A stretch of DNA of 64,000 nucleotides, from NCBI RefSeq assembly GCF_030815585.1, contig NZ_JAUSWY010000001.1:2170001-2234000 (forward strand). The letters are read 5' to 3'. The notes beneath the pieces are model-generated. The model was not told the origin of the DNA. It made no database searches and was given only the letters and a program-made list of their open reading frames with translations. Numbering within the stretch: the first letter of the stretch is position 1; each line of letters opens with the position of its first letter. Below are positions 42,853-51,837 of this stretch, one piece after another. Origin of the DNA: Arthrobacter pascens. Its GTDB lineage: Bacteria; Actinomycetota; Actinomycetes; Actinomycetales; Micrococcaceae. Made by a program: the position numbers and the translations under genes.

Positions 42853-43383
42853 CTAGCGGCGTTCGAAGGTTCCCGTCAGCCTCGCCCGGCCCAAGGTGTG
42901 GGTGGAGAGCGCGGATTGCAGGGCGGCGGGGGTGTCATCAGTGCGCAGGTCCAGTCGCTCAACATCCATGGCGTGGACCACCAGCAAATACCGGTGCTGA
43001 CCGTGCCCGGGAGGAGGGGCAGCTCCCACGAAACCGACAAATCCGGCATCGTTCTTCAATTGCACTGCACCAGACGGTAACCGGGAGTTGTCCCGGGAAC
43101 CTGCACCGGCCGGGAGGGAGGTGACGTCTGCCGGGATGTTCACCACAGCCCAATGCCAGTAGCCCGCGCCTGGGGCATCGGGGTCGAAGACGGTGACTGC
43201 GTAGCTCCTGGTTCCCTCGGGCGCGCCCGACCAGGTGAGCTGGGGCGATTCGTCCCGCCCGCCGGCTCCCAGGACGGCGCTGCGTTGGGCTTCCGGAAGA
43301 ACCTGTCCATCCTCGAAGGATTCGCTGATGACTTCGAAGGATTCGATCCCGGATGTTGGTGCAAATGGATCATGCGTTTTCAT
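42853..43383 (-). CDS. YbhB/YbcL-family (PEBP, Raf-kinase-inhibitor-like) protein
   Basis: A 176-residue PEBP-fold protein. The family segments SPQLTWSGAPEGTRSYAVTVFDPDAP, YWHWAVVNIPADVTSLP and HRYLLVVHAMDVERLDL are all present, with Asp and His of the ligand pocket. No signal peptide is seen. The role of bacterial members is unclear; they may bind phosphate-containing ligands. It is not obviously linked to its neighbours. Confidence 0.92.
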   Translation of the reverse strand: MKTHDPFAPTSGIESFEVISESFEDGQVLPEAQRSAVLGAGGRDESPQLTWSGAPEGTRSYAVTVFDPDAPGAGYWHWAVVNIPADVTSLPAGAGSRDNSRLPSGAVQLKNDAGFVGFVGAAPPPGHGQHRYLLVVHAMDVERLDLRTDDTPAALQSALSTHTLGRARLTGTFERR

Positions 43384-44298
43384 GGCTGCCTTTCAGTTGC
43401 TGTCAAGCTCCGCACCCGTCAGTTCGACGGCAGGAGCGTCCTCTGCGGCGGTTTCAATGCAGTTGAGTTCGGCACGCGTGGGCGGATTAGCGCCAGCGCG
43501 TGAGACGGTCACGGCCGCAGCCCTGGCCGCGTGCGTGAGGAGCTGGCAAGGCGGGCCACTCTATCTCGTCTGTCACTGGGACAGCCTATCTAAGGGGTGG
43601 AATTTTGGCTTGCTGGCACAGAATTCGGGCGATCGAGCCCATTTCGCATCAAGAAAGTCGACGACAACCCACAACTGGACTCAAGAACTCCGCGAGCCTC
43701 ATACGAGCACCAGGGGTTCATTCTGGGCTGGCTCCCGTTAACACATGGCTTTCTCACTGCAAAAATCTACACCGCACGACACACACTGCCTTGTTCCAAC
43801 TGTCCCGAGTGATCAGACGAATCATCGCTGCCTGTCATTCTGATGCTTCATCGTCGCTGGGGCCTGCGCGCAACCAGGGCCCCAAGCGGTAGCTCCGCTA
43901 CAAGAACGACGCCCCGATCCTATGGCCGCGAACTGGAAGGCCTGGAGGCAGAGCCCGAGTACCAGGCCGCCCTGCCAGCGGGAATCCCGATGCTTGGGGT
44001 CAGGGGACAACTAGCTTGCCGATCGAGCCTGGACAAGAAGACGAATGCAACCCGTTGGTCATGCAGTAGCCCAACGCCATCACCATGAACATGCGTGAGA
44101 CGAGAAAGAGACCACAAGCCGGCGAAGCGTCACTCCCCCGGCTCGAAACAAATCATGTTGCCAGGACCCGGCCCCGCAATGAAGGAGTAGCAAGCCGAAA
44201 ATTCGCCGACAGAAGGAAAGGAAGGATCCGGCCACAAGCACGGCCCCCGATAAACACGGCATGACCGCCACCCGTTAAAAAGACCCCATGGACAGGGC
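43384..44298. other. Region without a recognised gene; holds a decayed membrane-protein copy
   Basis: Most of it shows no coding signal. From about 44,030 to 44,290 (minus strand) it resembles the small membrane-protein gene at 50.26-50.54 kb: LWPDPSFPSVGEFSACYSFI then a stop, then GLLHDQRVAFVF. The similarity continues into the hairpin and palindrome of module copy 2. Confidence 0.5.
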
Positions 44299-44465
44299 GT
44301 TGACACTGTCAACAGGTCAGAGGCCCAAAGGGCCTCTGACCTGTTGACAACACTGTGCCCGAGGTGGGACTCGAACCGCATTCCAGCCCTTGCAAACACT
44401 GGGAACTCCAGAAAACATACGCAATCCGAGCCAATCCGACCGATGTACGGCCCAGTCCGAAATGA
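44299..44465 (-). repeat. tRNA-end repeat module, copy 2
   Basis: Palindrome P3 (44299-44313, GTTGACACTGTCAAC), a perfect 19-bp hairpin with AAA loop (44308-44348), the tRNA 3'-end-like sequence (44356-44377), then about 90 bases nearly identical to copies 1 and 3. The far palindrome is degraded here (GTGTG...CACAC near 44,471). Confidence 0.72.
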
Positions 44466-44817
44466 AAAGTGTGCGCATTCTACACACCCATCAAATTCGC
44501 CGCTTCAGGCTGTCCAACCACCGACCGCACCCACGTTGGCGGGGTGCGGTCCTTCGTTGTGCAGACAAACAATCCGAGACTCCAACCGGGCGTGAAGCAT
44601 CGAACGGAGGGCACACCCCGCAGGCAGTAGCTCCCGCGTACGGTGCCTAGCCGGCGCCTCCGCGTCAACGCGGATCCTAACGCGGCCATGGATATCAAAG
44701 TGCAACGCACTGGTCTTAGTCTTGGTCTGCCAGGTGCGCATGGTCCCTCTGTCTGGACGGCGTCGGTCAGATGGTGTTGCTGGTGTGGACGGTGTCGGCC
44801 GTGTCGATGGGGTCCGC

Positions 44818-47800
44818 CTACTTCGTCATCGTGAGGATGAGCTTGGGTGCGAGCGTGCTGCCGGCCTCCTTGGAGTTGAGGTCCAGGCCGTCGCTGCTGT
44901 TGGCGTCCATGCCCAGTGAGAGCTGTTGGCCGAGCTCACCGGTCAGGCCGCTGACCGTCAGCGGAACGTTGTAGTTGGTGTTGGTCGTTGTTGGGCCGAG
45001 CGTGCCGATGCTGGTGCCGAGCGCCGGACGGTTGCTGTACGTGATCCCGCCCTCGGTCCAGCTGTCACCCGCGACCTTGATGTTCTGCGTACCCGTTGAC
45101 CCGCTCCCGGCGCTGCGCAGCTGCAACGTCGCACTCTGCAACGTCCTGCCCGCATACGCCGACAGGTCGAACTTCAAGTACGTGACCTCCACCGGGCTGT
45201 TGTCCACACCCAACATGACGCTCGTGCCAAAGTTCGTCCCCGTCGCCCCGCTGGACACATAGCTGTCAGCGGTGGCCGTGAGAGTGACGGTCTCCGACGT
45301 GCCCGCAGCAGCCGTGGTGAAGTTCCACGTCTTGGGCGCCGCCAACGCGTTACCGGCAACATCCTTCACCCCAACCGTGATCGTCGCCGTGTACGTCGTT
45401 CCCGCCGCCAGATTCGCATCCGGGTTCAAGGTCGCAACCCTGGTTGTGGTGTTGTACGACACAGCGGCCGGCACCGTCGTCGCCCCCGCCTTCAACGTGA
45501 ACGTGCTGGGCGTGACCGTCGAGGTATTCATCGCTTCCGAAAACGTCCCCGTCACATTCGCCGTCACCGCAACACCAGTCGCAGCCGGAGACGTAGCAGC
45601 CGGCGACGTACCCGTCACCGTCGGAGCCGTCGTATCACCGCTGCCCGCAGCAGCCGTGGTGAAGGTCCACGTTTTATCCGCAGCCAACGCGTTACCGGCA
45701 ACATCCTTCACCCCACCGGAACCGCCCCTGATCGTCGCCGTGTACGTCGTTCCCGCCGCCAGATTCGCATCCGGGTTCAACGTCGCAACCCTGGTTGTGG
45801 TGTTGTACGACACAGCGGCCGGCACCGTCGTCGCCCCCGCCTTCAACGTGAACGTGCTGGGCGTGACCGTCGAGGTATTCATCGCTTCCGAAAACGTCCC
45901 CGTCACATTCGCCGTCACCGCAACACCAGTCGCACCAGCAGCCGGAGACGTACCCGTCACCGTCGGAGCCGTCGTATCACCACCACCACCGCCGCTCACC
46001 GTGAGCACCAGCTTGGGTGCGACCGTGCTGCCGGCCTCCTTGGAGTTGAGGTCCAGGCCGTCGCTGCTGCTGGAGTCCATGCCCAGTGAGAGCTGTTGGC
46101 CGAGCTCACCGGTCAGGCGGCCGTCGACCGTCAGCGGAACACTGTAGCTGGTGTTGGTCGTTGTCGGGCCGAGCGTGCCGATGCTGGTGCCGAGCGCCGG
46201 ACGGTTGCTGTACGTGATCCCGCCCTCGGTCCAGCTGTCACCCGCGACCTTGATGTTCTGCGTACCCGTTGACCCGCTCCCGGCGCTGCGCAGCTGCAAC
46301 GTCGCACTCTGCAACGTCCTGCCCGCATACGCCGACAGGTCGAACTTCAAGTACGTGACCTCCACCGGGCTGTTGTCCACACCCAACATGACGCTCGTGC
46401 CAAAGTTCGTCCCCGTCGCCCCGCTGGACACATAGCTGTCAGCGGTGGCCGTGAGAGTGACGGTCTCCGACGTGCCGCCGCCCGCGGAAGCCGTGGTGAA
46501 GGTCCACGTCTTGTCCGCCGCCAACGCGTTACCGGCCACATCCTTCACCCCACCGGAGCCGCCCCTGATCGTCGCCGTGTACGTCTTACCCGCCGCCAGA
46601 TCCGCACCCGGGTTCAACGTCGCAGCCCTGTCCGTGCTGTTGTACGTCACGACGGTGCCGGGCACTACAGGGCCCGGCACCGTCGTCGTCCCCTCGTTCA
46701 ACGTGAACGTGCCCGACGTGACCGTCGAGGCATCCATCGCCTCCGAGAACGACCCCGTCACATTCGCCGTCACCGCAACACCAGTCGCACCAGCAGCCGG
46801 AGACGTACCCGTCACCACCGGAGCCGTCGTATCACTGGGCGGGGTAGTACCCGACTCCCTCGATCCGCTGTCTGTCTGCATCCCGCCATGGACGGGGCGG
46901 AACTCCCACGTGTAGGAGCCATCAGCTTTGAGGCTCATCCTCAGATGGCCCCACGTGTCGCTGAATTTCTTCTGCACATAGGCAGGGTCGCTGATGAAGG
47001 ACCGCAAAACGATACCGCCGGTGGACACCTGGAACTGCTGCATCCCGTCCGGGACGCACTGGTCCGCGTTGTTCACCGGGCAGGTTCGCTCATAGTTGTG
47101 CTGTGAACCCGACAGGAGTACCTTGACCCGGTTCGCCCAGAACATGTCGATCCACGGCTTGGCCTGAGTGAAACGGCTATGGGCCGACGTGTCCGATGTG
47201 AAGTACGGGTCGTGGTACACAACAGCCAGATGCTTCCCGGCCGCTTTCGCCGCCTTCATATCAGCGTCCATCTCGGCGGTCATGGCCTGTGCCCTTGTGG
47301 CGTTGTACAGCCACGTAGCCGTAGGAGCTACCACAACGTGCCAGGTGCCCTTATCAAACGAGTACCATTCAAGGGCGTCCTGGAACCGTCCAAGAGTGGT
47401 GTTCGTTGCGCTTTTCGTCGTGGACACGCACTGGCCGTCCATGTATCGGTCCAAGTCATCATTCACACCGGGTTCCACGTCATGGTTCGGCCCGGCCGTC
47501 CAGAACGTCTTGGCTTTCACCTCACCCCATAGGGTGTTCCACGCCCCGAGGGCCGAACAGGTGCCCTTGTTGTACTGGAAGTCACCGATACCGATGAAGT
47601 TGTCCAGTGACCCGTCGTTCAGGCTGGCGGTGATGCTGGCAGCGTTCTTGCCCGATGCGGACGAGGTGGACGTGTTCCCTTCCGGGTTCATGTCACCTAC
47701 AGCGGCGAACTCCCACGAGTCACCGGAGGGCGGAGGCGGGGAAACGACCGTACCGGCCGCGGCGTATACCCGGACCCAGTCCACCCGCATTTCCCCACCG

Positions 47801-48519
47801 CCGTCAGCGGTGGAGTCGGGGAACCAGTCCAACTGGAGGGTCTGATGCATGGAACCCGGGGGCTGGTGCGACACGGTGTTGTCCTGGAACCACTGGACTC
47901 CATCCACGTACCCGGTGATACCGGCCGGTGACCAGTCAACGGCGTAGTTGTGGAACTGGCTCACGTCGAGTGCCTTCGAGGCGCTCGTCTGCGAGTTGGA
48001 GCAGGAGTAGTGGTGGAAGAAGTTGATGACGTTCCAGTCACCCGTGGTTTCGGCGTAGTCCATTTCGCCGTCGCAGGGCCAGTTCTCCGAGTCGGGCCAC
48101 AGGATGGAGACCATGTGGTACTCGTTGTCACCCGAGCCAGCGGCACGGACTTCCCAGCGGCCGTACTTCTGGTTGGCGAACTTGGCGCTCATGCCCGCGG
48201 TTGTGCCGTTGGGCGTCCCGTTCATGACCATCTTGGTGCCGTCGATGGTGACCTGGGTGGGTGAGCGGAGGCCGTTGCCTGCGTGCCCGGCGCTGTTGTA
48301 GACGTTCCATTTCAGCGAGTCGGGTGCGCCCACGTAGTTGAACTCGTCCCCGGTCACGACGGACCCCCAGTTATGGGCTGCTGCTGCGGTATTCCCGTCA
48401 GTTGAGGGTGCGGCAACCGCCCTAGAGTCACCGCTGACCCCTGGGCCCAACAAAATAAAGGCGCCAACCGTTACCGCCGCGAGAAGTGACGCCACAAAGG
48501 TTCGGGATTCAGTAATCAT
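44818..48519 (-). CDS. Secreted multidomain protein: GH16 + metallophosphoesterase + Ig-like/DNRLRE repeats
   Basis: A 1,233-residue protein with an N-terminal signal peptide (about 1-37). GH16 laminarinase-like domain at about 48-250 with catalytic WPCDGEMDYAETTG. Metallophosphoesterase domain at about 265-550 with VGDMN, IGIGDFQ, GPNHD, VYHDPYF and GSQHNYERTC metal motifs. Then a Big_5/SbsA-type Ig domain, a DNRLRE (CBM96-like) domain, two further Ig domains and a second DNRLRE domain. The Ig and DNRLRE copies are almost identical at DNA level. GGGAGTG precedes ATG 48519. It probably degrades a beta-1,3-type glucan and a phosphate ester outside the cell; this pairing is inferred from domains. 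Confidence 0.88.
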   Translation of the reverse strand: MITESRTFVASLLAAVTVGAFILLGPGVSGDSRAVAAPSTDGNTAAAAHNWGSVVTGDEFNYVGAPDSLKWNVYNSAGHAGNGLRSPTQVTIDGTKMVMNGTPNGTTAGMSAKFANQKYGRWEVRAAGSGDNEYHMVSILWPDSENWPCDGEMDYAETTGDWNVINFFHHYSCSNSQTSASKALDVSQFHNYAVDWSPAGITGYVDGVQWFQDNTVSHQPPGSMHQTLQLDWFPDSTADGGGEMRVDWVRVYAAAGTVVSPPPPSGDSWEFAAVGDMNPEGNTSTSSASGKNAASITASLNDGSLDNFIGIGDFQYNKGTCSALGAWNTLWGEVKAKTFWTAGPNHDVEPGVNDDLDRYMDGQCVSTTKSATNTTLGRFQDALEWYSFDKGTWHVVVAPTATWLYNATRAQAMTAEMDADMKAAKAAGKHLAVVYHDPYFTSDTSAHSRFTQAKPWIDMFWANRVKVLLSGSQHNYERTCPVNNADQCVPDGMQQFQVSTGGIVLRSFISDPAYVQKKFSDTWGHLRMSLKADGSYTWEFRPVHGGMQTDSGSRESGTTPPSDTTAPVVTGTSPAAGATGVAVTANVTGSFSEAMDASTVTSGTFTLNEGTTTVPGPVVPGTVVTYNSTDRAATLNPGADLAAGKTYTATIRGGSGGVKDVAGNALAADKTWTFTTASAGGGTSETVTLTATADSYVSSGATGTNFGTSVMLGVDNSPVEVTYLKFDLSAYAGRTLQSATLQLRSAGSGSTGTQNIKVAGDSWTEGGITYSNRPALGTSIGTLGPTTTNTSYSVPLTVDGRLTGELGQQLSLGMDSSSSDGLDLNSKEAGSTVAPKLVLTVSGGGGGDTTAPTVTGTSPAAGATGVAVTANVTGTFSEAMNTSTVTPSTFTLKAGATTVPAAVSYNTTTRVATLNPDANLAAGTTYTATIRGGSGGVKDVAGNALAADKTWTFTTAAAGSGDTTAPTVTGTSPAATSPAATGVAVTANVTGTFSEAMNTSTVTPSTFTLKAGATTVPAAVSYNTTTRVATLNPDANLAAGTTYTATITVGVKDVAGNALAAPKTWNFTTAAAGTSETVTLTATADSYVSSGATGTNFGTSVMLGVDNSPVEVTYLKFDLSAYAGRTLQSATLQLRSAGSGSTGTQNIKVAGDSWTEGGITYSNRPALGTSIGTLGPTTTNTNYNVPLTVSGLTGELGQQLSLGMDANSSDGLDLNSKEAGSTLAPKLILTMTK
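44827..45290 (-). repeat. DNRLRE domain repeat, copy 2 (pairs with 46006-46470)
   Basis: About 460 bases near-identical to 46006-46470, with few changes (for example NVPLTVSG against SVPLTVDGR). The Ig-domain segments between 45,300 and 45,980 also form a near-identical tandem pair, and a third, less similar one lies at 46,480-46,840. Confidence 0.85.
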
Positions 48520-48589
48520 CGGGCACTCCCTCAGCGGGCCGCTGACTAACTCGTGTGGTCCCTGGTTCCCGAGGCGATGGTTTGTTCAT
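48509..48589 (-). CDS. 26-residue leader ORF before the GH16 gene
   Basis: ATG 48589 follows AAGGGAGAAGAACC and encodes MNKPSPREPGTTRVSQ and ten more residues; its TGA lies inside the first codons of the GH16 gene. It has no recognised family and may be a translational leader. Confidence 0.35.
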   Translation of the reverse strand: MNKPSPREPGTTRVSQRPAEGVPDDY

Positions 48590-49812
48590 GGTTCTTCTCC
48601 CTTATCTTGTCAGGCGTCGCGGCAAGCGTCTGACTTTAGGTGGATCGTGCGCCGTGCCCCTCGAGCACGGCGCGAAGCCTTCTATCGGGCCGTTATCGGA
48701 CGTTGGTTCGCCGGAATTTCCTGAGTTCCGGCGACCGACAAGAAATTTCGCGGGGGTCAGCAGGCTGCACCTCGGTCGCCCCCGGTTCATTCCGGCCGGG
48801 GCATGTGCGGCAATTCTGGGCGTGTGGCAGTGAGGCCACTGGCCCATGCCCGGCATGATGATGGCCAAGGTTCATCGAGGTCCGGCGTCTTCCGGATTGC
48901 GCGCCCGAATCGGGCGGAGCGGAGCATGACGATTCGGGAGACTGCGCACAGACATGGCGACCTGCCTTCTGCCAGGGCGGGCGTCCCCAGCGCCAGACCG
49001 AGAGATGTTCCGATTGTTGTTGAGGCCGAATGAGACTCGGTCAGTCTATGTCCGAGACAAGAGGCCAACCAGCGTGGCGAGGGCTTCCGGGTACTCGTTT
49101 TTCGCGGGCACTACCCGTCTTTCAGCCCCGGACTACTCGCTCTTGGTTGCGCTTGAGCACATCTCAACCGCCGGGTTCCGGTCCATGCCGCCATGGGCCG
49201 GAACCCGAACCAGGTTCACTCCGCAACCCTGTTGGCCTCATACAGGTTCGAGTGGCCCGGACCGAACCCCAGGCGCGCAGCACCAAGCTGAGGCGCGTAT
49301 CCCCCGTACCATGTACGGGATCCAGCACCCGCAAAACTGCTTCCGCTACCGGATGACGTCAGCAAACCTCTGGGTCATGTGGTCCAGATATTCGGGTTCG
49401 ATCGGTGAGCTTGGTGCCTGGGCGGCGCGGCGGACCCGCAGGGTCCAGGCCCGTACAGCGACGAAGTACCAGCTGCAGGTGCCTCGTCCCGGAACAGCGC
49501 TCCGCGGTGCCCCCCCCCCGTTGGGCAGTCCGGAGCCTCCGGCAAGATGGCAGTGCCTGTCGCCGGATGGTGAGGGTTTCGAAGGGCGGCCGCGGCTGGA
49601 GCCGTACCGATGATGATGCCTAGACGGCGAGTGAACAGCGGTGACATCCATGGATTTATGGTCGCCGAGGTCTTGCAGGCCGCGGGGCAGATTAAGCGCC
49701 AGGGATAAGCAGGTGAATGGGGCGTGCATCCTTTGAATGCGGATCCATCGACTCGAACTCTTGAACAAACGGGCTACCCCGAAATACGGCACGTGACAGG
49801 CCGTATTCGCTT
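48590..49812. other. Long region without a recognised gene
   Basis: It includes a perfect 9-bp hairpin at 48649-48673 (GCGCCGTGC with its inverted copy). No frame shows a known domain, and the longest frames lack coding character. The promoter of the large secreted protein should lie at its left end. Confidence 0.45.
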
Positions 49813-50061
49813 CTACCGGCCAGGTGCGTTTACCCGGACTTCACGGTAGTGTGCTGGCAGTCGAACGATCTCAAGTTCGGACATGTCCAGAAGACGCCTG
49901 CTTCCCGTCAATGTGTCCAGGATCCAGAACAGTCCGTGGTCCGGGGCGGTGTCGGTAACAGGCCCGCGGTGGACCAAGGTGCTCCTGAAGAACGCTTCGA
50001 CTGCGTCCCCCGGTACGAGCTCTTGGTAAGAGGACATTACAACGCCATCAGTGCCCGTCAT
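49813..50061 (-). CDS. Hypothetical 82-residue protein
   Basis: A small soluble protein. Its middle, GPVTDTAPDHGLFWILDTLTG then SRRLLDMSELEIVR, has the look of a compact beta-rich domain and good codon use. AAGGGTCAG lies near ATG 50061. I do not recognise the family. It is isolated between noncoding stretches of the island. Confidence 0.5.
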   Translation of the reverse strand: MTGTDGVVMSSYQELVPGDAVEAFFRSTLVHRGPVTDTAPDHGLFWILDTLTGSRRLLDMSELEIVRLPAHYREVRVNAPGR

Positions 50062-50258
50062 GATCTGACCCTTCGACTTTTCCTATAGGTTCCCCTACCT
50101 CATTGTGTCGACGCAAGGTTACCTGCTGGTGTCTTCGGGATGATGCTTCCCCTAAGAATCGACCCGGCCAAGCACAGCCGGTATCGGCCGAAAGGACGAA
50201 AAGGGCTGAGCATCTTGGCTTCGAATACGTAAATGGGGGCAGCGAGGGCCACCCACAG

Positions 50259-50537
50259 TTACGCCTCCGGTGGTTTATGGTCCCTGGAAATCTGCCTCAC
50301 CGCCTGGAGATTGAGGAAAAACGGAATCCATTGGTCATGCAGTAAGCCCTGTGGCATCACCATGAACAGGTATGAGCAAAGAAACAGACGACAAGCCAGC
50401 ACATACCTGCTCCCCAAAAGCAGCCAGGTCATGTAGCCCGGACCAGTCACCGTAATGAAGAAGTAGGGACCACAAAAAGATCGACCAATCCAAGAGAGGG
50501 GACCCCCGGGCCACAAGAAGGCCATCGACAACTTCAT
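50259..50537 (-). CDS. Hypothetical 92-residue membrane protein
   Basis: A hydrophobic protein: FCGPYFFITVTGPGYMTWLL then LLGSRYVLACRLFLCSYLF, giving two or three likely membrane segments, followed by GLLHDQWIPFFLNLQAV. A decayed relative lies at about 44.03-44.29 kb, and both sit next to a palindrome and hairpin of the repeat module, so the ORF seems to belong to the repeated unit. Only a weak ribosome site is seen. No function is assigned. Confidence 0.4.
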   Translation of the reverse strand: MKLSMAFLWPGGPLSWIGRSFCGPYFFITVTGPGYMTWLLLGSRYVLACRLFLCSYLFMVMPQGLLHDQWIPFFLNLQAVRQISRDHKPPEA

Positions 50538-50580
50538 ACCGCGCGACCTACACCCGTCAAAAACGATCCCGCGGACAAGC

Positions 50581-50768
50581 TGTTGACACTGTCAACAGGT
50601 CAGAGGCCCAAAACCCCCCTGACCTGCGGAAACACTGTGCCCGAGTGGGACTCGAACCGCATTCCAGCCCCTGCCAACACTGGGAACTCCAGAAAACATA
50701 CCGAATCCGAGCCAGTCCGGCCGATGTACGACCCAGTCCGAAAGCAAACGTGTTGACATTGTCAACAC
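50581..50768 (-). repeat. tRNA-end repeat module, copy 3
   Basis: Palindrome P4 (50581-50597, TGTTGACACTGTCAACA), a decayed hairpin, the tRNA-end sequence with one base deleted (50638-50658), the conserved block, and palindrome P5 (50750-50768, GTGTTGACATTGTCAACAC). The order matches copies 1 and 2. From 50,769 to 51,099 no gene is seen. Confidence 0.72.
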
Positions 50769-51099
50769 GCCCTTCCTGACAAATCACGAACGGTTCGGCT
50801 CTGTCTTGTGGCCAATGCGTTTCTGACCCGAAGTATCGCCCATGAGGTCCTGGAACCGGGCGCTGCCGACGGCGCCCGAAGTTGCGTGGACGGGACAAGC
50901 CAGAGGCTTGAGATCGATGAGCGTCATGAGGAATTCCTCCTTCCACTACATCTCATGGATCGAGGCTGGTTCGTGACGTGACCAGCCACGGGCCAAGCCG
51001 GCGCTGGCCGAAAGATGAGGAGCGTACTCGTAAAACTGATGACCCCGAACGGTAAGAAATGCGGGTGAGCGGGCTGAGCCCCGAACGACAAAAGATCCG

Positions 51100-51160
51100 T
51101 TATCGGCGCTTAAAGCACGGGAGTTGCATTGGATGCGGGAACTCCCGTGTCTTCTCGAAT
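51100..51160 (+). repeat. 61-bp direct repeat, left copy
   Basis: It begins TTATCGGCGCTTAAAGCACG and contains a hairpin (CACGGGAGTT with AACTCCCGTG). A copy lies at 52784-52844. The TIR-domain gene lies between the two. Confidence 0.65.
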
Positions 51161-51211
51161 TGAGCAGCGCTACGAACGCACGGAGGTGGAACCATTCGCC
51201 CGGATCGAAGG

Positions 51212-51517
51212 ATGGGCCGCGAACTAGAAAACCGTGTCACCGGTGACGACAGCAAACAACTCAAAGACCGGGGCGAAAAGGCCGAGACTAGCTCGGCCGC
51301 AGAGTACGGATCGGCCGGCCATCACCAGGCGTCCGCAGCAACCCTGGCCGGCACCGCCAGCGACGAACTAGTGAAAGGCAGAATAGCGGCAGCACGGAAT
51401 GAAGGTACGCACCCCAGCACGGCACTCACACCCAACGAAGGCGCGGCAAGGGCGCGGACGACAAGCGGGGGCGCCGCACTCGGGTCGCATAAATCCAAGA
51501 ACGGTTCCAGCCGATAG
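51212..51517 (+). CDS. Hypothetical 101-residue hydrophilic protein
   Basis: A Gly/Ala/Ser-rich, charged sequence (MGRELENRVTGDDSKQLKDR to GSHKSKNGSSR) without hydrophobic core, probably disordered. Ribosome-site support is weak (AAGG directly before ATG). It lies within the repeat-flanked segment next to the TIR gene. The function is unknown and it may not be expressed. Confidence 0.3.
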   Translation: MGRELENRVTGDDSKQLKDRGEKAETSSAAEYGSAGHHQASAATLAGTASDELVKGRIAAARNEGTHPSTALTPNEGAARARTTSGGAALGSHKSKNGSSR

Positions 51518-51837
51518 CGGTCGCCACTTCACAGCAACAGCCGCAGGGCAAGTTGCCAGTCGAACCGACACCGAATAGGTGCGTCTGCTTCATCAGCTAC
51601 CAACCAAATCGCTTGGGGCGCCGTGCTAGATAGTATAACCAGATACCTTCTCTGAGCCCTACGATGCGGCACTGATCCATTCCCAAAAATCATCCACCAT
51701 GGGATCGTACAAGCATCCCTGAAGGCTTCATCAATACCACGACGGCCGAAGGCTAGGTAACCTCTCACCTCTTCGCCGCCATGAAGGGACGGTCGATTGA
51801 TATCCTTGGCAGAGTACTCAAGCATTAGTGGGGGAAT

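Noticed and set aside
45272..46147. Plus-strand ORF inside the GH16 gene
   Set aside because: It is a shadow of the GC-rich, repetitive Ig/DNRLRE coding sequence on the minus strand.
44818..47000. CRISPR-like array from the repeated blocks
   Set aside because: The repeats are hundreds of bases long, in frame, and encode protein domains.
51529..51825. 98-residue minus-strand ORF divergent from the TIR gene
   Set aside because: It has no ribosome site and no recognisable domain. Its start lies only 12 bases from the TIR start, so it was not listed as a gene.
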